DNA of 64,000 nt from Streptomyces europaeiscabiei (GCF_036346855.1 NZ_CP107841.1:2918001-2982000), one strand, 5' to 3'. Numbered from the stretch's first letter, positions 9,279 through 16,884 are shown. Notes: a model not told the origin generated them from the letters alone. A program made the numbers and translations.

Positions 9279-9311
9279 ATCGCCCCAGGTCAGAGCGGGT
9301 TTCCGCTCGCC

Positions 9312-9331
9312 TGGGCCGTCTGTGGGCCGTC
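9312..9331 (+). repeat. 20-bp direct repeat, left copy
   Basis: TGGGCCGTCTGTGGGCCGTC, found again exactly at 15560-15579. Each copy contains an internal GGGCCGT doublet. The copies lie just inside the two ends of the inserted segment in the same orientation, as integrase arm-binding sites or duplicated ends might. Confidence 0.7.
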
Positions 9332-9332
9332 G

Positions 9333-9365
9333 GCCGTGTTCTTCCCGCTCCGGGAAGGGCACGGC
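9333..9365. terminator. Hairpin between glnA and the integrase remnant
   Basis: GCCGTG-tt-CTTCCCG, a 3-nt loop, then CGGGAAG-gg-CACGGC: two stacked perfect stems. It lies between convergent reading frames ending at 9277 and 9382. Confidence 0.75.
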
Positions 9366-9381
9366 TGGCGGCCTTTTGCGC

Positions 9382-10122
9382 TCAGGGTCCGGGAGACACT
9401 CCCTTGCCGAACGCTGAGTCGATGGCCCGGCGCGCCCGGTCCCTGCTGTTCGGCATGAGGTGTGTGTACGTCCGCAGCGTGAACCCCGGGTCGGAGTGAC
9501 CGAGGTACTCGGCCAGGGCCTTGATGTTCTCTCCCGAGTCCAGCAGGACCGACGCGTAGTAGTGCCGCAAGGCGTGCATGCCGTGCTCACGCGACGGTTT
9601 GAACCGCTCCCCCGGCACCCGTTCCGGGATGACGCCGCCAGCGATCAGGGCGGGCTTCCACAGGTACATGTTGAAGTAGTTCCTGTTCAGTGCCTTACGC
9701 TCCCGCGAGTAGAACAGCAACTTCGCTGTGACAGGCGGGCCGTCCGGGGTCTTCCACGGCAGAGTGACGTCGATAGGGGGCCGGCGGGTGACGTGTGCGG
9801 CGAGCGCATCCGACACCACGTCGGGCAGCGGCTCGTCTCGCAGCTTGCCGCCCTTGGGCGGGGCGAACACCATCTGCGGACCGACCGGCTTGACCTGCCG
9901 TGCGATGTGCAGCGCTCCCCCGTCGAAGTCGACTTCATCGACGGCCAGCCCGAAGATCTCGCCCTGTCGCAGGCCGCACCCGGCACCGAGGTCCACTGTT
10001 GTTGCGTACTGCTCCGGGAGCCCGCCGCGAACAGCCACCACTCGATAACGCGTCCACGGCTTGATTTTCCGAGGATCGAGCTTGGGCGCACGAACGGAAC
10101 CCGCACGGCGCCGCGCTACAAG
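9382..10122 (-). pseudogene. Tyrosine recombinase (phage-type integrase), N-terminal part missing
   Basis: The catalytic domain is intact: the first arginine in GAGCGLRQGEIFGL, HALRHYYASVLL (His-x-x-Arg), LGHSDPGFTLRTYTHLM (His and the nucleophile Tyr). The frame is open back to 10122 with linker-like residues (KLDPRKIKPWTRYR). A stop at 10123-10125 then cuts it, and no SAM-like core-binding or arm-binding domain is found upstream. Family members are about 370-450 aa, so only the C-terminal 60% is left. An internal GTG at 10041 gives 219 aa but is unlikely to be functional. It points toward the glnA end, as int genes do beside their attachment site. Confidence 0.85.
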
Positions 10123-10296
10123 TCAGGGGATGACGCTTCCGTCGCCTTCTGCCCATGTGGATAAAGTCATGCCACTGACAAGAGGGTCACAGGGGGTGGC
10201 GGAGAACTCAATGGGTTTACGTGAGGGAAGGGGCCTGCCCCGGCGGCGGGGAGTGCCGTCGGGGCCGGATCCTGTCTGCGTCCGTTCCTGTGTCCG

Positions 10297-11136
10297 TCAG
10301 CCGGCGGCCCACACGTCGAAGGGGATGCCGGCGGCGGGGCCGTTCTTGGCCGCGTTGAGCTCGTTGTTGTAGCGGCCGTCCTTCAGCGGGAAGTTGGCCT
10401 TGCCCCAGGTGGCGTTCTGCATCCGGCTCTGGAGGTTCACGCCGTTGTTGCCGGCCGGGAACCTGTTCCAGGTGACCAGGCGCGGGAAGTCCCAGCCGCC
10501 GTCGCTCCAGGCCTCCGCGGTCTCGCCCCAGCCGGCGAAGCGGAAGGAGTGGGTCCCCACGTCCGTCGCGAAATTGCCCTCCTTGTGGTAGACGACCTTG
10601 AGACGGGCCCCGTCCCTCGGGACATCGCTCCAGTTCTTGGTCGTGTAGTCGCCGTGGGCGGAGACGGACGCGTACGAGGGCGTGCTCGCGCCCTGCCGGA
10701 TCCAGATCACGGCGGCTTCCCAGTCGTGGCGGTGCGACAAGGCGGTGCATGCAGTGCAGGCCATGTCCTTCTCGAAGTACAGGGTGTAGATGATCGCGCA
10801 CCAGCCGTTGTTGCACTTGGCCCGCGAGTAGGTGTTGGCCCTGCCCAGGTGGTTGTCGCGGCACTGGCCGGTGATGGCTCCGCTGTCGTCGAGGCCGCCG
10901 TTGAGGTTGCCCCACTGGTCGATGGCGGCGACCGGGAGACAGCCGTCCGTGTCGTAGTCGAAGACCGGCTGGAAGGTCTTCTGGAACGAGGTGGTGCTCT
11001 CGGGCAGGGGGGTCAGTACGCCGGCGTGGGCGCTGCCGGTCAGCCCGATGGTCAGCGCGGCGGCGCTGGCCGCGACGAGCGCGAAACGCCCGAGGCGGCC
11101 GAGGCGGGACTTCCTGCTCTTCAGTGCTTGGGACAT
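10297..11136 (-). CDS. Secreted NLP/NPP1-family necrosis-inducing-like protein
   Basis: This 279-aa precursor has a Sec signal peptide (basic n-region KSRKSRLGRLGRF, hydrophobic core, cleavage AHA|G after residue 38). The mature part has the NLP signature SHRHDWE (134-140; consensus GHRHDWE) after NGWCAIIYTLYFEKDM, and a C-terminal ANFPLKDGRYNNEL like the ANVPMKDG region of the family. Known NLPs are secreted cytolysins that bind plant sphingolipids through the His-x-His-Asp-x-Glu metal site. Cysteines (66, 92, 108, 113, 127, 130) suggest disulfides. ATG 11136 follows GGAGAG; the longer frame runs through a leader repeat. It lies in the inserted segment, divergent from the STAND gene. Confidence 0.88.
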   Translation of the reverse strand: MSQALKSRKSRLGRLGRFALVAASAAALTIGLTGSAHAGVLTPLPESTTSFQKTFQPVFDYDTDGCLPVAAIDQWGNLNGGLDDSGAITGQCRDNHLGRANTYSRAKCNNGWCAIIYTLYFEKDMACTACTALSHRHDWEAAVIWIRQGASTPSYASVSAHGDYTTKNWSDVPRDGARLKVVYHKEGNFATDVGTHSFRFAGWGETAEAWSDGGWDFPRLVTWNRFPAGNNGVNLQSRMQNATWGKANFPLKDGRYNNELNAAKNGPAAGIPFDVWAAG

Positions 11137-11161
11137 CAGCGGTTCTCTCCACTTGCTCTGC

Positions 11162-11247
11162 GCGGGGGACGCCGGTGATCCGGCTCTGCGGGGCAGAGGC
11201 TGCTCAGCGGCGGGGGACGCCGGCTGATCCGGCTTGACGGGACAGAG
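11162..11247. repeat. Imperfect direct repeat in the NLP gene leader
   Basis: Two copies of a 37-38 bp stretch starting GCGGGGGACGCCGG (11162-11198 and 11210-11247), 48 bp apart, lie just upstream of the NLP start codon. The rest of the 350-bp divergent gap to 11486 is AT-richer than its surroundings and should hold both promoters. No other site is recognised there. Confidence 0.7.
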
Positions 11248-11486
11248 ACTGGCAAGCGGAGAGTTGATCGACACCTACTCTCACCAGGGCAATCAAATCC
11301 GGCCAACGGTTCCGGATTGTTCGGCGGCACGTACCGCCGCTGTCATCAACGCCACACTTTGCGGCCGCAGGGTTTCGGCTGGTCAGCGGGGTACGTATGT
11401 TGATGCCTCCGACCCGGTTCACTTGATGTATCAGAAAATGCCGTAAGTGTCGGAAATCTTGTAATAGTTCGGAAATAGGTAGATGC

Positions 11487-14400
11487 ATGGGACGTCCGGA
11501 AAGAGCCGTTGACCCGACGGCCGGCCCCGTCCAACTGCTCGCCCACCGGCTGAGGGAGTTGCGCGGAGCCGCCGGCAACCCCTCGTACCGGGCGATGGCC
11601 GAGGGCGCCGGATTCTCGGCGACGACCCTGTCCCAGGCGGCGGCCGGGGAGCGGCTGCCCTCGCTGGCGGTCGTCCTGGGGTATGCGAGGGCGTGCGGCG
11701 GGGACCCCGGCGAGTGGGAGCCGTACTGGAAGGAGGCCGAGGCGGCGGCCTCGGCGGTTTCCGCGGACGACGAGAAAGACGCGCCGGCGCCGTACCGGGG
11801 CCTCGCCCGCTTCGAACCGGACGACCAGAAGCTGTTCTTCGGCCGCGACCGGCTGGTGGCGGAGCTGTGCGAGCTGATGGCCGCGCACCGCTTCGCCGCC
11901 GTGTTCGGCGCCTCCGGCAGCGGCAAGTCCTCGCTGCTGCGCGCCGGGGTCGTCCCCCGGGTCCGCGAGGCCATCGCGCGGCGGGAGAGCGCGGCGGTGC
12001 TGCGGGTGTTCACGCCGGGCGCCCGACCGGCCGAGACGTACGGACATCTACTGACCCCCGCGGCGGACGAGCCGGAGAGCTGGGTGGCGGTCGACCAGTT
12101 CGAGGAGGTCTTCACCCTCTGCCGGGACGAGGCGCAGCGGGCCCGCTTCATCGAGCTGCTGCTGACCGCCCGGGAACCCGGCTCCCGGCTGCGGGTACTC
12201 ATCGCCGTACGCGCCGACTTCTACGCCCGCTGCGGCGAACACGCGGAACTGGCGAACGCGCTGAGCCGCGCCGGGCTGCTGGTCGGCCCGATGAACGCGG
12301 ACGAACTTCGCGAGGCGGTGGTACGGCCCGCGCAGGCGATCGGTCTCCAGGTGGAACGGTCGCTGACCGCGACGCTCGTCGAGGAGGTCCAGGGCCGGCC
12401 CGGCGCGCTGCCCATGCTGTCGCACGCGCTGCTGGAGACCTGGCGGCGCCGCAAGGGCCGCATGCTGACGACGGCAGCGTACGAGGCGGCCGGCGGCCTC
12501 AACGGTGCGATCGCGGCGAGCGCCGAGGAGGTGTACGGGCAGCTGTCCGCGTCACAGGCCGCCGCCGCCCGGCAGCTGCTGCTGCGGCTGGTCGAGCCGG
12601 GCCGGGGCACCGTCGACACCGGGCGCCCCCTGACCCGGGCCGAACTCCTGGAGTGGTCCCACCCCGATGTGCACGTGGTGGTGGAGCGGCTCGCCTGCGC
12701 CCGGCTCCTGACCGTCGACGAGGACGGCGTGCGCCTCGCCCACGAGGCGCTGATCGGCTGCTGGCCCCGGCTGTACGGCTGGGTCGAGCAGGACCGCGAA
12801 CGGCTGCGCCACCACCGGCAGCTCACCGAGGCCGCCCGTGCCTGGCTGGAGCACGACCGCGTCCCCTGCACCCTCTACCGGGGCACCCGGCTGGCCCGCG
12901 CCGCGGAGGTCTTCCCCGGCCACCGCCGCGACCTCGCGCTCACGGAGGTCGAACGGGACTTCCTCACCGCCGCGTTCGACGCTCGTGAGGCGGAGCGCCG
13001 GGCCGCCGCCCGCTCCACCCGCCGGTCCCGGACACTGGCCGGCGCGCTCTCGGCGGTCCTCGCGGTGGCGTTGGTCGTGGGCCTCGCCGCCTGGCGGGAG
13101 CACGACGACAACCGGCGACAGCACACGCAGAACACCGCCCGCCGCATCGCCGCGGTGGCCGACGGCCTGCGCGCCACCGATCCCCGGGCCGCCCTGCTGC
13201 TGGGCGCCGCTTCCTGGCGCATCGCCCCGCTGCCCGAGACCCGTCGGGCTCTCCTCGGTTCCCTCACCCAGCCCGAACTGGACTCCTTCAGCGACCCCGC
13301 GTCCGGCTACCGCTCCCAGCGCTTCCTCGCCGACTCCGGCCGCACCCTCCTCAGCGTCGACGACCGCACCTGGCAGACCTGGAACCTGGCCACGCGCCGC
13401 AGCACCGGCACCGGCCGCCTCCCCGAGGGCGAGGTCCAGGCGGCCGGCCCGGACGCCCGGATCCTGGCGATCGCCGGTACCGACGGCCGTATACGTCTGT
13501 GGGACACCCGTGCCGACCGCTGGACCGACGGCGAGCCACTGCCGCCCGGCCACCACGCGTTCGCCTTCGGCGCCGGCGGCGGTGGTTATGTCGTGGCCGA
13601 TCCCGGACCCGACGTCGGCTCCGGGGCCGGCTCAGGCTCCGGCTCCGGACCCGGCCGCGTACGGCTGCGGTCCGTGGCGGGCGGCGAGGTGTTGTTCGAG
13701 ACGCGGGAGGCCGGTCCGGCGAACGTGGTGCCGAGCGCCGATGGCCGGCTGGTGGCAGTGTGCCCCGTCGGGAAGGCCCCGCAGGTCCGGGAGATCGGCA
13801 CCGGACGTGTGCTGCCGGGCTCGTGGCAGCGGACCCAGGGCCTCTGCGGTGCCGACTCGGCGCTGGTGTTCGGCGCCGGAGCCCAGTTCGCCGCCGTCTC
13901 CGAGGACGGGGTACGGGTGTGGGACATCAACTCCGGACGCCCGGTCGCCGAGATCGACGATCCCGGTGCGCGGTACGCCTCCTTCAGCCAGGACGGCAGG
14001 TTCCTGGCGACCGCCGGTGCCGCCGACGAGATCCGGGTGTGGCGGCTGTCGGACCCCGCCACGCCCGTCCTGCGCCACCCCCTGAACAACCAGCGGCTCC
14101 ACGGCGGCCTCGCCTGGGACCCCGGCTCACCCGTCCTGCGCTACCTGGAAGGCAGTACGGTCCACACCCTCGACCTGGTGACGACCGTCACCTCCGCCTG
14201 GCGCGACCGGCCCATGGGCGTGCTGCTCAGCCCGGACGGCCGGGTGTTCGCCACCGCCGAACGATCCGGTGCCGGCTACCAATTCCAACTGCGCGACACC
14301 GAGGACGGCCGCCTCGTCCGCACCCTTCAGCCCCCGCCCCCACTCATGTCCCGCTCCCGCGTCGGGGAGCCGGTCGACCCTGGGGACACTGTCCCGGTGA

Positions 14401-15272
14401 TGGTGTTCAGCCCCGACGGCGGCAGGTTCGTCTACGGCGTCTCCGCCCCCGGCCTGGGGGCCGCTCCCCAGCGGTTCATCATCTGGGACCTGACCCGCGA
14501 CCGCGAACAGACCGCGCTGGATCTGGCGACGACCGAGTCCGGCACGGCGGTGACCGCCCTCGCCCTCCCCCCCGACGGCCGCACCCTCTTCACCGCCCGC
14601 ACCTCGGCCGCCGGCGAGCTGAGCGCCGAGCACTGGGACACGGCCGACCGTCGCCGGACGAGGGTCGCCACCGGGCCCGGCCTGGCGGGTACCCGCATGG
14701 ACCTCTCCCCGGACACCGAAATGATCGTCGGCGACAACCGCGTCTTCCGCCGGAGTACCGGTCGGAGTGTCGCGCTGGACCTCGTCCAGGGCGACCACAC
14801 CAGCGCTGTCGCCTTCAGCCCCGACGGCAGCCGCGTGGCGGCGGGCGACCGTACGGGCCGGGTCGCCCTGTGGGACGGCGACCTGCGCCGCCGCGTCGGC
14901 GTCCTGCGCAACGTCTTCCCGGCCCCGCTCGGCGACACCCCCGAGGCGGTCAGCGCCCTCGCCTTCAGCCCCGACGGCCAGACCCTCGCAGTCGGCGGCG
15001 ACGCCGGCACGATCCAGCTCTGGGACACGACCACCCAACAGCCCCTCGGCGACCCGCTCCCCTCCCCCGGCGAGCCCATCGCCTCCCTCGCCTTCAGTCC
15101 CGACAACGCCACCCTCTACACCGGCGGCGGCAACGTCCCCCTCCACCGCCACCCCGTCGACCCCACCCGCGCCATCGCCCACGTCTGCGCCCGCGCCGGG
15201 AACGAGGACCTGACGAGGAGCGAGTGGGACACGTACGTACCGGACGCGCCGTACAGAAGGGTGTGCGACTGA
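11487..15272 (+). CDS. HTH - STAND NTPase (nSTAND1) - membrane segment - WD40 repeat protein
   Basis: The 1261-aa protein begins with an XRE-like helix-turn-helix (about 14-75). A P-loop ATPase follows, introduced by PYRGLARFEPDDQKLFFGRD, with Walker A GASGSGKS (141-148) and Walker B VAVDQFEEVF (200-209). A winged-helix/superhelical part runs to about 500, one membrane segment lies at about 517-536, and a WD40 propeller runs from about 590 to 1245 (FSPDG...LWD repeats at the end). STAND proteins are ligand-sensing switches; in bacteria they act in transcription control, conflict systems and cell death. It is divergent from the NLP gene in the inserted segment. The ligand and output are unknown. 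Confidence 0.85.
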   Translation: MGRPERAVDPTAGPVQLLAHRLRELRGAAGNPSYRAMAEGAGFSATTLSQAAAGERLPSLAVVLGYARACGGDPGEWEPYWKEAEAAASAVSADDEKDAPAPYRGLARFEPDDQKLFFGRDRLVAELCELMAAHRFAAVFGASGSGKSSLLRAGVVPRVREAIARRESAAVLRVFTPGARPAETYGHLLTPAADEPESWVAVDQFEEVFTLCRDEAQRARFIELLLTAREPGSRLRVLIAVRADFYARCGEHAELANALSRAGLLVGPMNADELREAVVRPAQAIGLQVERSLTATLVEEVQGRPGALPMLSHALLETWRRRKGRMLTTAAYEAAGGLNGAIAASAEEVYGQLSASQAAAARQLLLRLVEPGRGTVDTGRPLTRAELLEWSHPDVHVVVERLACARLLTVDEDGVRLAHEALIGCWPRLYGWVEQDRERLRHHRQLTEAARAWLEHDRVPCTLYRGTRLARAAEVFPGHRRDLALTEVERDFLTAAFDAREAERRAAARSTRRSRTLAGALSAVLAVALVVGLAAWREHDDNRRQHTQNTARRIAAVADGLRATDPRAALLLGAASWRIAPLPETRRALLGSLTQPELDSFSDPASGYRSQRFLADSGRTLLSVDDRTWQTWNLATRRSTGTGRLPEGEVQAAGPDARILAIAGTDGRIRLWDTRADRWTDGEPLPPGHHAFAFGAGGGGYVVADPGPDVGSGAGSGSGSGPGRVRLRSVAGGEVLFETREAGPANVVPSADGRLVAVCPVGKAPQVREIGTGRVLPGSWQRTQGLCGADSALVFGAGAQFAAVSEDGVRVWDINSGRPVAEIDDPGARYASFSQDGRFLATAGAADEIRVWRLSDPATPVLRHPLNNQRLHGGLAWDPGSPVLRYLEGSTVHTLDLVTTVTSAWRDRPMGVLLSPDGRVFATAERSGAGYQFQLRDTEDGRLVRTLQPPPPLMSRSRVGEPVDPGDTVPVMVFSPDGGRFVYGVSAPGLGAAPQRFIIWDLTRDREQTALDLATTESGTAVTALALPPDGRTLFTARTSAAGELSAEHWDTADRRRTRVATGPGLAGTRMDLSPDTEMIVGDNRVFRRSTGRSVALDLVQGDHTSAVAFSPDGSRVAAGDRTGRVALWDGDLRRRVGVLRNVFPAPLGDTPEAVSALAFSPDGQTLAVGGDAGTIQLWDTTTQQPLGDPLPSPGEPIASLAFSPDNATLYTGGGNVPLHRHPVDPTRAIAHVCARAGNEDLTRSEWDTYVPDAPYRRVCD

Positions 15273-15441
15273 GGAGCAGCGATCGGCGGTCAGTGAGGGT
15301 GAGCGGGTAAGCGGGTCATTGGGTCAGCGACCGAACGTACCGCGTAGTGGGCGGCTGTTCCGCGACGGCCGTCTCGCGACGGCGAGGGAGCCACCCCCTG
15401 GGGAGCGGCGCCCTCGAAGACCCTCGGTCCGCCGTGGTGGT

Positions 15442-15540
15442 TCAGCGGTCGAGGACGATCTTCGTCGTGGTGACCGGCGCGGCGTTCGGCGAGGCGGTCG
15501 CGGACTTCTTCTTGTCAGGGTTGATGGCGTACTTAAGCCC
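15442..15540 (-). pseudogene. C-terminal fragment of an unidentified minus-strand gene
   Basis: The minus strand reads a protein-like tail, INPDKKKSATASPNAAPVTT plus TKIVLDR and a stop at 15442-15444. Upstream (above about 15540) the frame turns into non-protein-like sequence at the 20-bp repeat. It looks like the 3' end of a gene cut at the element boundary. The family is not recognised. Confidence 0.35.
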
Positions 15541-15559
15541 TGGTCGGCACCGTTGGGCT

Positions 15560-15579
15560 TGGGCCGTCTGTGGGCCGTC
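15560..15579 (+). repeat. 20-bp direct repeat, right copy
   Basis: Exact copy of 9312-9331 in the same orientation. Downstream, AACAACGACA / GACAACGACA (about 15600-15621) forms a short tandem doublet. Confidence 0.7.
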
Positions 15580-15685
15580 CAAGGGTGGCCGGCGACGACC
15601 AACAACGACAGACAACGACAGCATCCGCGCTGGTTAGAGCGGAGGAGCAAACCCGCACCGAGGTCGCGGCACCGGGGCATCACTT

Positions 15686-15699
15686 CTTCGACGTGTGAT
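15686..15699 (+). repeat. Putative right attachment repeat
   Basis: CTTCGACGTGTGAT, identical to the end of glnA (9265-9278). The sequence to its right leads directly to a terminator and conserved genes, as expected for the original downstream flank of glnA. Confidence 0.55.
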
Positions 15700-15762
15700 C
15701 GAGCCCGCAGGCCCGTGCTTCGCGCCGCACGCGTGAGGTTCCGATCGGCCCGCCGAGTCGTT

Positions 15763-15806
15763 CGACGGCGCCCCCGTTCCGGCTTTGCGGGACGGGGGCG
15801 CCGTCG
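15763..15806 (+). terminator. Long hairpin, probably the original glnA terminator
   Basis: Arms CGACGGCGCCCCCGTTCC and GGACGGGGGCGCCGTCG pair over 17-18 bp with one irregularity and a loop of about 9 nt. No complete gene ends directly upstream. If the 9.3-15.7 kb segment were removed, it would lie about 65 bp after the glnA stop, which is why I read it as the ancestral glnA terminator. Confidence 0.65.
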
Positions 15807-15853
15807 TATGGTTTCTGGCACGACTGTTCGAGAGATAACGGGGAGACGCGGGG

Positions 15854-16111
15854 ATGCCCGAACAGGACGACGACGAGCGCGAGTTCGATATCAGGTGGGC
15901 GGACAACGCCGAGCACAAGGAGCCCTCCGCACGGGCCCGGATGCTCGCCGCGCGCTGGAAGGAGAACCCGCCGGCACCCCAGCCCTTCCGCGCCGACCCC
16001 GGCCCGGCCGGACCGCGCCGGTCCTCGTGGGTGTCGACGGTGATCGTCTTCGGATGCATGGCGGGACTCATCGCGCTGATCGGCTACGTCAACTACCGGT
16101 CGTCGTACTGA
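15854..16111 (+). CDS. Small single-pass membrane protein
   Basis: The 85-aa protein has an acidic N-terminus (MPEQDDDEREFDIRW), a Pro-rich basic linker (about 40-57) and one membrane segment near the C-terminus (WVSTVIVFGCMAGLIALIGY). Start ATG 15854 follows GGGGAGACGCGGGG. It is probably the conserved neighbour that normally follows glnA. The function is unknown. Confidence 0.75.
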   Translation: MPEQDDDEREFDIRWADNAEHKEPSARARMLAARWKENPPAPQPFRADPGPAGPRRSSWVSTVIVFGCMAGLIALIGYVNYRSSY

Positions 16112-16170
16112 GCCTGCGGACCCGAAGGCCGTGCGAGGTTCGTGGGATCCGGGGAGGCGGGCCGAGCGGC

Positions 16171-16498
16171 ATGGGGCTCATGGACGTCCGTCTCGGGCGT
16201 ACGAAGCCGGTGGCACCCCCCGACCTCGACCGGCTCTTCTCCTCCCGTCGGCCGCCGTCGCGCTGAGGGCAGCCGTGTCCCTCACCTCGACCGGGACGGA
16301 CGCGGGGCGGAGCGGGCCGCACGTCGGGGTCGAGCAGGACAAGTGCGCCTGCTCGTGAGCGCGGGACGTTCTGTCCGTTCGCGCCGCCGGCGGGTGCGGA
16401 AACGGCGGCGGGACAACGCGCTGGAGCCGCGGGTCCGGGCCGTATTCGGGGACGAGCTGCGGATCGAGCCCGCGCTGGGGCGGCGGTTCCCTATCTGA
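16171..16498 (+). pseudogene. Decayed pspAB (PspA-associated protein) gene
   Basis: The N-terminal part (MGLMDVRLGRTKPVAPPDLD, from ATG 16171 with GGGAGG upstream) continues in another frame as LPSAAVALRAAVSLTSTGT (from about 16245). The family C-terminus RDNALEPRVRAVFGDELRIE plus PALGRRFPI reads in the third frame up to the stop at 16496-16498. Intact PspAB proteins, as I recall them, are about 190 aa and carry these same ends. Here at least two frameshifts and loss of roughly 80-90 residues from the middle have destroyed the gene. A terminator follows at once. Confidence 0.7.
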
Positions 16499-16533
16499 GG
16501 TGCCCCGGGGCTGTGAACTGCCCCGGGGCACCT
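16498..16533. terminator. Perfect 13-bp hairpin terminator
   Basis: AGGTGCCCCGGGG (16498-16510), a 10-nt loop, and its exact complement (16521-16533), directly after the pspAB remnant stop and before the convergent gene at 16594. Confidence 0.85.
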
Positions 16534-16593
16534 TGCCTGCCGACTCGTCGACTCCTCGGCTGGTCGGCTCGTCGCTCCGGTTCCGTTCCTTCG

Positions 16594-16884
16594 CTACTTG
16601 CCGCTCTTGTCGCGAGCCTGCCGACGGGTCTCGGAAGGCCGTTCGCGGCTGTAGCGGCGCTCCCACTTCGCCTGCTGGTCACGGCGATCGCGGTACGCGC
16701 GGTAGGAAGCGGGGGCCGGGCCGCCGCTCGCCGGGGGTCCGGACGAGGACGCCGACGAGCCTCCCCCCGTGCGGCCGTAGCGGACGTACAGGTAGAGCAG
16801 GGCGACCGCGGCCAGCCAGAGGACTTGGTTGGAGAAACCCATGACGACCAGAACCGCGGTCGCCGAAAGGATCAAGGTGCCCAT
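16594..16884 (-). CDS. Small membrane protein with basic tail
   Basis: This 96-aa protein has two close hydrophobic segments (LILSATAVLVVMGF and VLWLAAVALLYLYVRYG, about residues 4-37) followed by a Gly/Ser/Pro linker and a strongly basic tail (YRAYRDRRDQQAKWERRYSR). Start ATG 16884 has GAGGAG upstream; a longer open frame to 17838 is antisense to the kinase gene and is rejected. It is an unknown conserved Streptomyces type. Confidence 0.75.
   Translation of the reverse strand: MGTLILSATAVLVVMGFSNQVLWLAAVALLYLYVRYGRTGGGSSASSSGPPASGGPAPASYRAYRDRRDQQAKWERRYSRERPSETRRQARDKSGK

Larger units (their letters stand above)
9265..15699. mobile_element. Remnant of an integrated element at the 3' end of glnA
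   Basis: The segment is bounded by a 14-bp direct repeat, CTTCGACGTGTGAT (9265-9278 and 15686-15699). The left copy holds the last codons and stop of glnA. Further partial matching continues (ATCGCCCC-AGG against CGAGCCCGCAGG). A tyrosine-integrase remnant lies next to the left boundary, as int genes usually do. Cargo is an NLP-like secreted protein and an HTH-STAND-WD40 protein. A long terminator follows the right boundary and the conserved small-protein genes resume. No replication or transfer genes remain and the integrase is truncated, so it should be immobile. The attachment assignment is inference. Confidence 0.6.

Noticed and set aside
10042..10296. Possible N-terminal domain of the integrase in another frame
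   Set aside because: I read the minus strand upstream of the stop at 10123-10125 and found no SAM-like or arm-binding sequence; the domain is missing rather than frameshifted.
15625..15665. tRNA-like D-arm motif (GCTGGTTAGAGCGG) near the right element boundary
   Set aside because: No matching acceptor stem, anticodon stem or T-loop (GGTTCGA-type) at the needed distances, so it is neither a tRNA gene nor a clear tRNA fragment.
15319..15853. Plus-strand frames after the STAND gene
   Set aside because: Arg/Pro-rich with no conserved pattern; the only protein-like piece is the minus-strand tail at 15442.
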